Shown in pieces: positions 35,767 to 44,206 of a DNA stretch of 64,000 nt (position 1 is its first letter; every line of letters begins with the position of its first letter). Origin of the DNA: Bacteroides gallinarum DSM 18171 = JCM 13658 (GTDB lineage: Bacteria; Bacteroidota; Bacteroidia; Bacteroidales; Bacteroidaceae); contig NZ_KB894116.1 in assembly GCF_000374365.1 (NCBI RefSeq), positions 123,041 through 187,040 of the forward strand, read 5' to 3'. The position numbers and the translations under genes are program-made. The notes beneath the pieces are model-generated. The model ran no database searches. It saw only the letters and a list, made by a program, of their open reading frames with translations, and was not told the DNA's origin.

Positions 35767-36870
35767 TTATTTATCGAATTCCCAGTCGCTAAATTCAAAA
35801 CTCAACTGCTCCCACACACCTCTTTCATCGTTTTCCTCACGGGGATTGGATACGAAAAGCCCTATCAGACGGATAGGATGATGCTCGTAATCGACCTCCT
35901 TCAAAAGTTGCTTTGCCAGCGGAAGGATTACGTCGAGCGTAGTCAGCTCCCTGGACTGCGTAATGCTGCGGGTTATCTGGCTGAAATCATGGAACTTGAT
36001 TTTCAGCGTCAGCGTATTCCCCCGGAACCCCTTATGCTCCAGCCGGCCTACCAACTCCACCGCGGTATGATAAAGCTCGATAATGACTGATGCCTGCCGG
36101 CTGATGTCCTTTTCCAACGTATGCTCGCACCCAATAGATTTGCGGACACGCACCGCCTCCACCGGGCGCAAGTCTATCCCCCGGGCAAAATCGTAATAGA
36201 TGCTTCCCACCTTCCCGAACTCGCGCAGCAGCATCGCCTGCGAGCAGGCGCGCAGTTGTTCTCCATTGTGTATGCCCAGGGCGTGCATCTTCTTTGCCGT
36301 CACCGGGCCTACTCCCCAGAAGCTCTCTATCGGCAGGCGGGCTATGAACTCCAACGCCTGGTCGGGATGAATGGTGCACAGGCCGTCGGGCTTGCGGTAG
36401 TCGGAAGCTATCTTGGCGAGGAACTTATTGTAGGAAACGCCGGCGGAGGCTATCAGGTTCAGCCTTTCGCGCACTTTCCGCTTGATTTCCCGGGCTATGT
36501 CTACGGCAAGGAGAATGCCCGGCTTGTTTTCCGTCACATCCAGAAAAGCCTCATCCAGCGAGATAGGCTCTACGATATCCGTATATTCATGGAAAATACC
36601 GTGTATCTGGCGGGATACCGACTTATACAGCTCCATACGCCCCGGAATGAAGATTAGCTGCGGGCACAACCGCTTGGCCTTCTGCGACGGCATTGCCGAA
36701 CGCACCCCGAACCGGCGGGCTTCGTAACTGGCGGCAGCCACCACGCCCCGTTCCTGGGCATGACCTACCGCCACAGGCTTGCCACGCAGTGCCGGATTGT
36801 CGCGCTGCTCTACGGAAGCGTAGAAAGCATCCATATCAATATGTATAATCTTCCGTTCGGTCATCGTCAT
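35767..36870 (-). CDS. dinB: DNA polymerase IV (Y-family)
   Basis: Error-prone translesion polymerase of 367 residues. Catalytic metal ligands: Asp12/Asp14 in IHIDMDAFYASVE and Asp106-Glu107 in SLDEAF. The palm/fingers (ASYEARRFGVRSAM), thumb HhH region (FWGVGPVTAKKMHALGI) and little-finger domain (GCEHTLEKDI onward) are all present. The C-terminus carries QLSFEF, matching a beta-clamp binding motif. Two in-frame Met codons (36870 and 36864) are possible starts. A minus-strand -7 box TATCTTTG lies at 36887-36894, giving a very short leader. Confidence 0.96.
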   Translation of the reverse strand: MTMTERKIIHIDMDAFYASVEQRDNPALRGKPVAVGHAQERGVVAAASYEARRFGVRSAMPSQKAKRLCPQLIFIPGRMELYKSVSRQIHGIFHEYTDIVEPISLDEAFLDVTENKPGILLAVDIAREIKRKVRERLNLIASAGVSYNKFLAKIASDYRKPDGLCTIHPDQALEFIARLPIESFWGVGPVTAKKMHALGIHNGEQLRACSQAMLLREFGKVGSIYYDFARGIDLRPVEAVRVRKSIGCEHTLEKDISRQASVIIELYHTAVELVGRLEHKGFRGNTLTLKIKFHDFSQITRSITQSRELTTLDVILPLAKQLLKEVDYEHHPIRLIGLFVSNPREENDERGVWEQLSFEFSDWEFDK

Positions 36871-36896
36871 ACACTAACCACCGATACAAAGATACA

Positions 36897-38243
36897 CTAA
36901 TTTTTGTTCATCCGGAGTATGCGGCGGTATACATATATAAAAGCCGGAATCAGGAACAAGTCTGCAAAAACCCAGGCGGTAGGGTCGCCGAAGCAAACCG
37001 CGATATAGCCGAATGCCGGGACAGCCAGCAGGCTGACCAGGATACGCGCTATCATCTCGGAAACGCCCGAGAGCATTGCCAAATTCGTGTAGCCCACTCC
37101 CTGAATGGTATAGCGCAAGATGCAGAGCAGCCCCAACACCGGGAAGAAGGAAACGGAAGCATGCAGGAACAGTTCCGTATCTTCCAGGATTTCCACTTCC
37201 GACGCCTCCACGAACAGCAGGGCGAACGTTCCGGCTCCGAGCATCAGCACCACAAAAGTAAACGCCCAGTACACAATCATCATGAGCGTGCTTGCCTTGA
37301 CGCCCTGCCAGATGCGTTCGGGCTTGCCCGCACCGTAGTTCTGCCCGCTATAAGTAGCCATTGCCATGCCCAGGCTCTCGAAGGGGCACATGAAGAACAT
37401 CTTTATGCGCATCGCAGCGGTAAAAGCCGCCACGCATGCCGTACCCAGCGCATTGTTGGCACTCTGCAACATGATACTGCCGATAGCGGTAATGGAGAAC
37501 TGCAACCCCATGGGCACTCCGATATACATCAGTGTCCGCGCCAGCGCACCGTCGAACCTGCGCTCGGCAGGGGTAGTACGCAGGATATCGAAACGTTTCA
37601 TCATATAAACGTAGCACAGCGCCGCCGAAACGCCCTGCGAAAATACCGTGGCGATTGCCGCCCCCGCCACGCCCCAGTCCAAGACGAGGATGCAGAACAA
37701 GTCGAGCAGGATATTGAGTACGGTGGAAAAGAGCAGAAACCAGAACGGCGTCTTGCTGTCGCCCAAAGCGCGTATGATGCTGGAAAGCAGGTTATAGAAG
37801 AAAGTGCAGGGAACGCCTATGAAAGTAACGAGCAGATAGTAATAAGCCCCGGTGAAGATATTCCCGGGCGTGCGCATCATGTGCAGGATGCTTGCACAGC
37901 AGAGGCTCGTGACTATGGCAATCACCACCGACATCACCGCGGCCAGTTGCAGGCTGACGGCCACATAACGGCGCATCGTAACGTAATCTCTCGCCCCGAA
38001 CTTCTGTGCCACCGGAATGCCGAACCCGCCGCAACAGCCGTTGCAAAAGCCGAGTATCAGGAATATGACCGACGTGCTTGCCCCGACGGAAGCCAGCGCA
38101 TTTATGCCCAGGAACTTACCGACAATCGCAGCATCCACCAACGAATAGGTCTGTTGCAGCAGATTGCCCAGCAATAGGGGCAGGGTAAAATTGAATATCA
38201 GCGGAAGCGCCCGCCCTTCCGTCATTTCTCTTGATGTCGCCAT
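36897..38243 (-). CDS. MATE family multidrug/cation efflux protein
   Basis: 448-residue inner-membrane antiporter with about 12 hydrophobic helices. N-terminal MATE signature LPLIFNFTLPLLLGNLLQQTYSLVDAAIVGKFLG and the symmetric second-half segment GVPMGLQFSITAIGSIMLQSANN identify the family. It exports small cationic compounds in exchange for Na+ or H+; substrate unknown. Upstream of dinB on the same strand (26 bp apart), with its own -7 box at 38269-38276 (TAATTTTG on the minus strand). Confidence 0.94.
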   Translation of the reverse strand: MATSREMTEGRALPLIFNFTLPLLLGNLLQQTYSLVDAAIVGKFLGINALASVGASTSVIFLILGFCNGCCGGFGIPVAQKFGARDYVTMRRYVAVSLQLAAVMSVVIAIVTSLCCASILHMMRTPGNIFTGAYYYLLVTFIGVPCTFFYNLLSSIIRALGDSKTPFWFLLFSTVLNILLDLFCILVLDWGVAGAAIATVFSQGVSAALCYVYMMKRFDILRTTPAERRFDGALARTLMYIGVPMGLQFSITAIGSIMLQSANNALGTACVAAFTAAMRIKMFFMCPFESLGMAMATYSGQNYGAGKPERIWQGVKASTLMMIVYWAFTFVVLMLGAGTFALLFVEASEVEILEDTELFLHASVSFFPVLGLLCILRYTIQGVGYTNLAMLSGVSEMIARILVSLLAVPAFGYIAVCFGDPTAWVFADLFLIPAFIYVYRRILRMNKN

Positions 38244-38268
38244 ACAATCGTTCTCCCGAAAACCGGGG

Positions 38269-38276
38269 CAAAATTA
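38269..38276 (-). promoter_or_regulatory. -7 box of the MATE gene
   Basis: Minus-strand TAATTTTG, an exact match to TAnnTTTG, 26 bp upstream of the start codon. Confidence 0.55.
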
Positions 38277-38326
38277 GTAAAATAAAAGCGTACGGAAATT
38301 GACGCATATCAAAAGATGCGGTAGTT

Positions 38327-39043
38327 TTACAGCAGGCCTGCTTCTTTCAGGACAGAACTGCGAGCCAGGTAATCGGGCGTACCTGCGTAGATATACATCA
38401 CGCTCCCTCCCTTGATAGCGTCGATGATAGGACGTGCCAGTTTCTGCGGAACAGCCGGACAGCCGAAACTGCGCCCCAGGCGTCCGCCCCGGCTCACGAG
38501 CGAAGGGTCGGCGTAGGCGGCTCCGTGCATCACAATGGCACGCTCGCGGGCACGGTCGTTGATACCTTTCTCCAACCCGTTCAGGATAAGGGAATAGCCG
38601 TTTTTGCCCTGATAGGTCGTTTCCGTCAGATAGAAGCCCAGGGAACTTTTATAGGAACCGTATTCGTTGGAAAACGAAGTGGCATACATGCCGCCGCTGT
38701 TCTTCCCGTGGGAGACGACCGAAGAAAAAAGCAGTTTACGCTGCCTCATGTCGAATACGAAAAGACGCTTTTCGGTAGAAGGACGGGAAAAATCTATCAA
38801 AGTCAGTACCTCCCGCTTGCGCCCCGCAATCTTATAATACCCTGCCACTGCTTGTCGGAAAGCCTTCCAGCCCACTACCCCCTCCAACTGCATGGAACGG
38901 TACAAGCCGGCATACGCAGCCGCTTCCGCCACCGAGGCAGCATCCGGTTTTCCGGCTGCACCCGCCGGAAACCTACCGCCTGTAAACAGGGAGCAGGGAA
39001 GAAACAGGAGTAAAAAGAACAAGTAAAATCGCAACATACGCAC
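38327..39043 (-). CDS. Murein L,D-transpeptidase catalytic-domain protein
   Basis: 238 residues with an N-terminal signal segment (about 1-30). The catalytic block is IVMHGAAYADPSLVSRGGRLGRSFGCPAVP, split here as MHGAAYAD and SFGCPAVP: His and Cys of the L,D-transpeptidase catalytic domain family (PF13645 type, distinct from classical YkuD). Expected role: cross-linking or anchoring in peptidoglycan. A -7 box (minus-strand TAACTTTG) lies at 39066-39073. It is next to a second, different L,D-transpeptidase-type gene. Confidence 0.88.
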   Translation of the reverse strand: MRMLRFYLFFLLLFLPCSLFTGGRFPAGAAGKPDAASVAEAAAYAGLYRSMQLEGVVGWKAFRQAVAGYYKIAGRKREVLTLIDFSRPSTEKRLFVFDMRQRKLLFSSVVSHGKNSGGMYATSFSNEYGSYKSSLGFYLTETTYQGKNGYSLILNGLEKGINDRARERAIVMHGAAYADPSLVSRGGRLGRSFGCPAVPQKLARPIIDAIKGGSVMYIYAGTPDYLARSSVLKEAGLL

Positions 39044-39065
39044 CCGGACTGAAAAATAACGGCGG

Positions 39066-39073
39066 CAAAGTTA
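39066..39073 (-). promoter_or_regulatory. -7 box of the L,D-transpeptidase gene
   Basis: Minus-strand TAACTTTG, exact match, 23 bp upstream of the start codon at 39043. Confidence 0.55.
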
Positions 39074-39137
39074 GTACTTTTCCTCCATATGCTTATCATA
39101 CAGATAGTTAAAAAGGAGATAGTTAAAAAGGAAGGTA

Positions 39138-40166
39138 CTATTCGATAACCACCACCAAAGAGCGCTCCGCCGGCGCCCAGTCGAATACGAACTTCGCATG
39201 CGAGGTGGCATTGCGCACGCACATATGCGAACGCGGCGTAGTACCCAGCGACCAGCTATACTCTATCATTGCCGTACGCGGCACATTCACCGGTACTCCG
39301 TGAATATACGCCCCGTTGGTAAAGCGGCTGGCATAGGGTGCGTATCCTCCCGTTGCCACCGAACCGTCTTTCAGAAAGACCATGCGCGGCTTCTTTTGCT
39401 GGAGCAGGTACATGCCCAGCGGCGTTTCCTGCGCATAGGGCGGCGCATGCCGTCCCGTCGTGGCGGGGTTCATACTGCGGATTTTCCATTCGCCCCTGCC
39501 CGTACGTTCCAGCGTGGCGATATTCTGGTCTGAACGGTCTACGAAGATGACATGATTGAAAACGGTGCTGTCTGCCAGCCGTTTCAGATAACGGCGGGGA
39601 GCCAGCCACTCTTCCTCCAGGGTAACGGGAAGAATGCGGACGAAGCTGCCCTCCGTACCCAGCAGGCATGCCAGAGTCCCGTCCCTGCCGTAACGTTCGG
39701 GAACCAGCGTATCTCCCGGCAGGTACAAAGGCACGGACTGGTAACGCTCCACCCCGAGCGTATCCGCCACACGGCGGTAGGCATTGCGCACGAACTTGCG
39801 TACCAAGGGGGCTTCACGGTTCAGGTTCTTATAATTCTGCAATACCACCCACCTCACGGTATCCCGCTGCATATTCTCAATGTATGCCAGGCAGTTGCGG
39901 ATTATATCCCATTTGAAGGAGCGCACCGTATCCTTATAGGGATAGGTATCTTCCAGCGTATAGGTATCGTAAAGGAAATCTTTGGCGAGCGTTACATCGG
40001 CCGCAGCCAGCGGCTTCTCCCTGAAAGGTGTTTCCACCGCGCGCACAAGGGTATCGGCAGGTTCGGACACTCGGGATACGGGAGGCAAGGTATGCTCTTG
40101 GCGGCCGTTGCACCCGGCAAGTATCGAGCATATAACCGCACCGGCAAAAAGGGAGAATCGTTTCAT
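39138..40166 (-). CDS. YkuD/ErfK-type L,D-transpeptidase lipoprotein
   Basis: 342 residues from ATG 40166 (MKRFSLFAGAVICSILAGC), with lipobox LAGC (Cys19); the longer frame upstream is rejected because it passes through the promoter. The C-terminal YkuD domain contains the pattern YIHGVP ... SLGTTPRSHMCVRNATSHAKFVFDW with the catalytic His and Cys. GMYLLQQKKPRMVFL and the following glycine-rich stretch are typical. Probably catalyses 3-3 cross-links or protein attachment in the periplasm. Own -7 box at 40230-40237. Confidence 0.87.
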   Translation of the reverse strand: MKRFSLFAGAVICSILAGCNGRQEHTLPPVSRVSEPADTLVRAVETPFREKPLAAADVTLAKDFLYDTYTLEDTYPYKDTVRSFKWDIIRNCLAYIENMQRDTVRWVVLQNYKNLNREAPLVRKFVRNAYRRVADTLGVERYQSVPLYLPGDTLVPERYGRDGTLACLLGTEGSFVRILPVTLEEEWLAPRRYLKRLADSTVFNHVIFVDRSDQNIATLERTGRGEWKIRSMNPATTGRHAPPYAQETPLGMYLLQQKKPRMVFLKDGSVATGGYAPYASRFTNGAYIHGVPVNVPRTAMIEYSWSLGTTPRSHMCVRNATSHAKFVFDWAPAERSLVVVIE

Positions 40167-40229
40167 AAAGATAAATTTAGGAGGTTCGTAATCGGGTTCA
40201 GAATCTTCATGAATACCTGATTCTACGAA

Positions 40230-40237
40230 CAAAGATA
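40230..40237 (-). promoter_or_regulatory. -7 box of the YkuD-type gene
   Basis: Minus-strand TATCTTTG, exact match, 64 bp upstream of the chosen start codon. Confidence 0.5.
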
Positions 40238-40370
40238 TAATTTTTTCTTAATTCAACAACGATTACCGCCCTATAATTGTTGCATCGTGCAGCATGATGT
40301 CCCCCCTTTTTCAGTTACCGGAGTCCGGAACGGGGAGATACATCCGTAAAACACCGTTTCCCGCTATTCA

Positions 40371-40458
40371 GCCGGGGGTAGCCTCTGTATGGGACTGAGG
40401 TAGTCTCTGTATACGACTGAGGTAGCCTCTGCATACGACTGAGATAGCCTCCGTTACA
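40371..40458. repeat. 22-bp tandem repeat, about four units (inverted relative to 3305-3370)
   Basis: Units start at 40371 (diverged), 40393, 40415 and 40437, period exactly 22 bp, consensus GACTGAGGTAGCCTCTGTATAC. Reverse-complemented and rotated, this is the unit of the array at 3305-3370 (shared block GTATACGACTGA). It lies between the YkuD-type gene and phnW with no gene of its own. The rest of the gap 40238-40370 shows nothing I can support. Confidence 0.85.
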
Positions 40459-40497
40459 GATTACCCCCATATATACCCGAAGAGGGGTATCAAAACC

Positions 40498-40577
40498 CGC
40501 CGCAGATTACACGAGACCACACAGATTGTCTATCTCGACAGTCGATTATTTAATTTCAATCTGTGTGAATTTGTGTA
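40498..40577. repeat. Long palindromic intergenic repeat, copy 3
   Basis: Left arm CGCCGCAGATTACAC and ACACAGATT, right arm AATCTGTGTGAATT and GTGTAATCCGCGGCG pair over about 30 bp with few mismatches. Same sequence family as 26091-26184 and 35129-35237. It ends 45 bp before the phnW stop codon, where it could also act as a transcription end. Confidence 0.85.
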
Positions 40578-40621
40578 ATCCGCGGCGAACTTCAACACCC
40601 CTCCTGCAAAATATCTCCCAA

Positions 40622-41710
40622 TCAGTATTTACACTCTTTGATAACTTCAATGAGTTTACTGAAATCTTCCGGATATACATCTCCGATATTACCTATACGG
40701 AACGTATCGGCCTGCGAAATCTTGCCCGGATAAATCACAAAACCTCTCTCTTTAAGCTGCGCATAGAACGATTTGAAATCGAAACCGGCACTCGGATAAA
40801 GGAAGGAAGTGATGACGGGCGACTGGATTTCATCCGGCAGCAAAGTCTTGAAACCGAGCGAACGCATGCCGCTTACCAGCACGTCGTGGTTTTTGCAATA
40901 CCTCTTGTGACGGGCTTCCACCCCGCCTTCTTCCGCCAATTCGTCCATAGCCTGCTTGAAGGCTCTCACTACATGGGTAGGAGATGTAAAACGCCACTTT
41001 CCATGTCCGTTCTCCATAGTTTCCCACTGGTCGTAAATATCGAGCGAAAGAGATTTGGACACTCCTTTACAGTGCATCAGTTCCGACTTGCGGGCAATGA
41101 TGAAACCGAATCCCGGTACGCCCTGAATACACTTGTTGGCACTGCTGATGAGGAAATCGATGCCCAGCTCCTGTACATCCAAAGGTACACCGCCGAAACT
41201 GCTCATAGCATCTACAATCAGTTTCTTACCGTGCATTTTCACGATATGGGCAATCTCTTTCAACGGGTTCAGCACGCCGGTAGTGGTTTCGCAATGTACC
41301 ACCGATACATGCGTAATCTCCGCATTATGCGCCAGGTAATCGTCTACATAGTTAACGGATACCTGCTCCGTCTCATCGAAAGCCAGCATATCGTAGTTGA
41401 TACCGTGATATTCGGCTATATTGCCCATACGGTCGCCGTAGGCTCCGTTGCTCAGGATGAGAAGCTTGTCGCCCGGTTTGATAGTGCTGCCGATAACGGC
41501 TTCCACACAATATGTTCCGCTGCCTTGCAGGAGAATGGAGGTATATTCATCGGTCTGCTTCGTGGCGAGCGCTACAAGGGACTTGCGGATTTCCTCCACA
41601 ATATGTACGTTGTAATCCGCATCCCATGTGCACCAGTCGGTGAGCATGGCTTCTTTTACGGTATCGGAAGTGGTAAGGGGGCCGGGGGTCAGCAAAATGT
41701 AAGGTTTCAT
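40622..41710 (-). CDS. phnW: 2-aminoethylphosphonate:pyruvate transaminase
   Basis: PLP enzyme of 362 residues that transfers the amino group of 2-aminoethylphosphonate to pyruvate, giving phosphonoacetaldehyde and alanine. N-terminal signature [18 protein letters not shown], substrate/PLP motif [12 protein letters not shown], cofactor Asp167 in VDAMSSFGG, and the PLP lysine Lys193 in [12 protein letters not shown] are all visible. Its start overlaps the phnX stop by 4 bp (ATGA), so translation is coupled. It provides the substrate of PhnX. Confidence 0.96.
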   Translation of the reverse strand: MKPYILLTPGPLTTSDTVKEAMLTDWCTWDADYNVHIVEEIRKSLVALATKQTDEYTSILLQGSGTYCVEAVIGSTIKPGDKLLILSNGAYGDRMGNIAEYHGINYDMLAFDETEQVSVNYVDDYLAHNAEITHVSVVHCETTTGVLNPLKEIAHIVKMHGKKLIVDAMSSFGGVPLDVQELGIDFLISSANKCIQGVPGFGFIIARKSELMHCKGVSKSLSLDIYDQWETMENGHGKWRFTSPTHVVRAFKQAMDELAEEGGVEARHKRYCKNHDVLVSGMRSLGFKTLLPDEIQSPVITSFLYPSAGFDFKSFYAQLKERGFVIYPGKISQADTFRIGNIGDVYPEDFSKLIEVIKECKY

Positions 41711-42504
41711 ATTCTTGGTATTTTAAAGTTATTGATTTCTTCTATCACGGCGGGGAGCTCTTCAATGGAGTCTACCACATAATGGGCTCCGGCAGCCAGC
41801 ATACGGTCGCGGACATCCTGCTTGCGGGCAGCCAACTCGGTAGCGGGCAGGGCATTCACTTCTTCCTGCGTCAGTCCCAGCTCATTGCTGCCGAGCACTA
41901 CGCCTACCGTCCACACTTTGGCATTCACGCCTTCCTTGATGTCGGCAATCGTGTCGCCGAATTTCAGCACACAGTCTACCGAAGGTACGGCAAGCTCCGT
42001 CATATTGCGGTATATCATATAGGGGGCGGGACGTCCGGCAGGAAGTCCGTCGGGCGTTACGCAGTTATCGACTATGTATCCGCGGGCTGCGGCGGCCGGA
42101 AGTACGACATCCATCATAGCGCGGGTATAGCCGGTGGTGGAACCTACCTTGATGCCCTGCGCACGCAACGCGGCAATCGTCTCGGCCACACCGGGAATGG
42201 GTGTCGTATAGTCTTCCAGGGAAGCGAACAACACACGCTGGAACTCTGCATAGCGTGCCTGTACATCGTCTTCGTTGTACGGGCGTCCGTATTTTGCCTC
42301 GAACTCGTTTTTTATGCGGTCGATATTGAACAAAGCGCGTATTTCCTCTATCTTCGTCAGTCCCATGTGGGCGCGTGTCTCGGCAGCGGTTACCGGAGTG
42401 CCTATCGCCTTGAAACTCTCGATAAAAGCGGCAACCGGGGCAAAACAGCCGTAATCGACCGCTGTACCTGCCCAATCCATAATGATGCATTCAATCTTTT
42501 TCAT
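41707..42504 (-). CDS. phnX: Phosphonoacetaldehyde hydrolase (phosphonatase)
   Basis: HAD-superfamily enzyme of 265 residues that splits phosphonoacetaldehyde to acetaldehyde and phosphate. Nucleophile Asp10 in [11 protein letters not shown] and the Schiff-base lysine Lys51 in [14 protein letters not shown], both diagnostic of PhnX rather than other HADs, are present, as is the late [12 protein letters not shown] metal-binding motif. It overlaps phnW by 4 bp and lies downstream of the transporter gene, separated by a 27-bp repeat array. Confidence 0.96.
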   Translation of the reverse strand: MKKIECIIMDWAGTAVDYGCFAPVAAFIESFKAIGTPVTAAETRAHMGLTKIEEIRALFNIDRIKNEFEAKYGRPYNEDDVQARYAEFQRVLFASLEDYTTPIPGVAETIAALRAQGIKVGSTTGYTRAMMDVVLPAAAARGYIVDNCVTPDGLPAGRPAPYMIYRNMTELAVPSVDCVLKFGDTIADIKEGVNAKVWTVGVVLGSNELGLTQEEVNALPATELAARKQDVRDRMLAAGAHYVVDSIEELPAVIEEINNFKIPRI

Positions 42505-42523
42505 ACAACCTATTATCTTATTT

Positions 42524-42604
42524 GTTATTATCTTGTCTGATTACTCTTTTGTTATTATTTTGTCCGATTACTTTTTTGTTATTATCTTGTCCGATTACTT
42601 TAAT
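42524..42604. repeat. 27-bp tandem repeat, three units
   Basis: Three units of exactly 27 bp start at 42524, 42551 and 42578, consensus GTTATTATCTTGTCCGATTA then a T-rich tail. They lie between the transporter stop and the phnX start, inside the presumed phosphonate operon. Because 27 is a multiple of three, the plus strand has an open frame with a nine-residue repeat, but it lacks other signs of coding. Confidence 0.85.
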
Positions 42605-42615
42605 CACCCCTCCGG

Positions 42616-44007
42616 TTACTTCGCCATATCCGGAACCAGTCCCAACGAAACGCGCTCGCCGGACAAGGCGTTCGCAGCACGAGGAGCATCGGGCATACCG
42701 GCGGAAACCGTCATATATTTCTCACGGCGATAACGCTGTATCAGGTAAACTGCCGAACCTACAAAGGCTACGCTGCAAGCGATTCCCACATAACCGGACA
42801 TCAGGTTATAGAAGTCCAGCCAGTTGATACCGGGGTTAAAGAATTCCTTGAATACCAGTACGACCACCGTACCGGTGTAACCGATGAAATCGAGGGTGAT
42901 GATGAAGAATCCCACATTGCCCTTTATCTTGAAACAAGCGATGAAGCGCTCGAAAAAGAGGGTCTGGAAGCTGAGATAGACCGTGTAGAGCGACAGGCTT
43001 TGGAGAAACAGCCAGGTCATAGGCGGGAGTTGCAGTGCGGAATAGTTGAAAGCCACGAAACTCAACGTAGCCGTACCGCAAGTAACCAGCCCCAGCAAGA
43101 GGCACAGCACCTTTATGTTGCTCCGTACCACCGACATCAGCCCGAACATGCACAGGATTATCAGCGTAACCGTTGCATCCACCCTGGCAAATGCCCAGGA
43201 AGAGAGTCCAGCGGCTTCGATATCGAGTATCTTCACCAGGAAATCTTCCTTGATGTCCTGCAATACCGTGATGAACAGATTGGCAAAGAACAGCATTATC
43301 AGTACGGGCATGAAGTTCTTGAACAGGCTCATACGTGCCTTGCTGTCCAGCGTAACGCGCTCCGTGCGCAACTCCTTATCCGCCTGCGTAGGCTGGGGCA
43401 TCCGCGTCATCAGCCACCCCAGGAACGAGAGCAGCGGAAAAGCGAACGCGCCGATGAAGGCTGGCATCCAGAATTCGCTGATATGCAGGTTGTCCATTAC
43501 AAACAGTCCGATAGATTTTGCCGTTCCGGAGCTGATAGCGATACTCAAACCCATAAGGCTCGCCAGCAAATCCGTTACGCGGCGTCCTTCGAGGAAGCTG
43601 AAAATCACTCCCCACATACATCCCAGGGAAAGTCCGTTGAAGAATAGGGCGAATACGTTGAAAGGCTGCGGAAGCGCCCCGAAAAGGACGAGGGAAAGCT
43701 CGGCAACCGCCACCGAAAGGATGATGAACTTCAACCGGTTCTCTTTCTTCAACTCGGAAATGACCTTAATGCCTATCAGCTTGGAAATGAAGTAGCCGGA
43801 TATCTGTATAATACTGGTTGCAGTCTTATAGTCCATGCCGAAAAAGTCGAGCCCGTCGAAGGTGGCGGCAGTAAACGGTTTGCGCAAGGCATATACTAAA
43901 GAATAGGAAAGCAGCGCCGCACCGCCCGCCCAAAGGATAAACAGGATATCGGACAGTTTCTTGTTGTCGGAAATGAAAGTTCTTTTTTTACCGGTTATCG
44001 TATTCAT
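42616..44007 (-). CDS. MFS-like 12-TM transporter, candidate 2-aminoethylphosphonate importer
   Basis: 463-residue membrane protein with about 12 hydrophobic helices. N-terminal FILWAGGAALLSYSLVYALRKPFTAATF recalls the organophosphate:phosphate antiporter (UhpT/GlpT) region with its YxLRKPF motif, but the rest is divergent; I think it belongs to the Bacteroidetes DUF5690 family. First gene of the minus-strand unit with phnX and phnW, divergent from a candidate regulator. Role as phosphonate importer comes from context and the weak UhpT-like motif. A promoter -7 box (minus-strand TATTTTTG) is at 44036-44043. Confidence 0.75.
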   Translation of the reverse strand: MNTITGKKRTFISDNKKLSDILFILWAGGAALLSYSLVYALRKPFTAATFDGLDFFGMDYKTATSIIQISGYFISKLIGIKVISELKKENRLKFIILSVAVAELSLVLFGALPQPFNVFALFFNGLSLGCMWGVIFSFLEGRRVTDLLASLMGLSIAISSGTAKSIGLFVMDNLHISEFWMPAFIGAFAFPLLSFLGWLMTRMPQPTQADKELRTERVTLDSKARMSLFKNFMPVLIMLFFANLFITVLQDIKEDFLVKILDIEAAGLSSWAFARVDATVTLIILCMFGLMSVVRSNIKVLCLLLGLVTCGTATLSFVAFNYSALQLPPMTWLFLQSLSLYTVYLSFQTLFFERFIACFKIKGNVGFFIITLDFIGYTGTVVVLVFKEFFNPGINWLDFYNLMSGYVGIACSVAFVGSAVYLIQRYRREKYMTVSAGMPDAPRAANALSGERVSLGLVPDMAK

Positions 44008-44035
44008 GACATTATCTCGTTTTTAATTCCGGCGG

Positions 44036-44064
44036 CAAAAATAGAACAGCTTTCCAACAGCAAA
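44036..44064 (-). promoter_or_regulatory. Promoter of the phosphonate operon
   Basis: Minus strand: exact -7 TATTTTTG at 44036-44043 and -33 TTTG at 44061-44064 with a 17-bp spacer. The transporter start codon is 29 bp away. Confidence 0.65.
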
Positions 44065-44115
44065 AATGAATTTCCATTATTAATAAAATTCATGGAACCA
44101 GCCTTTTATAATGTA

Positions 44116-44136
44116 ACATTAATGCAATATTAATGT
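44116..44136. promoter_or_regulatory. Inverted repeat, candidate operator between phosphonate operon and regulator
   Basis: ACATTAAT and ATTAATGT are perfect complements separated by five bases. It lies about 50 bp beyond the -33 of the phosphonate promoter and 91 bp before the start of the divergent candidate regulator. AT-rich palindromes occur by chance, so the call rests on position. Confidence 0.4.
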
Positions 44137-44206
44137 AATGAAAGCATAACATCGGGTGGCTTTCTTTGCAAGCATTTTAAGAAAACAATCATCGGTTTAT
44201 AACGAT

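Noticed and set aside
40371..40458. Mini CRISPR array
   Set aside because: Units are contiguous 22-mers with no unique spacers between them, and no cas gene is in the window.
42482..42733. Plus-strand frame encoding a nine-residue repeat across the 27-bp array
   Set aside because: The frame is a consequence of the 27-bp period. It overlaps phnX and the transporter gene on the other strand and has no start signal.
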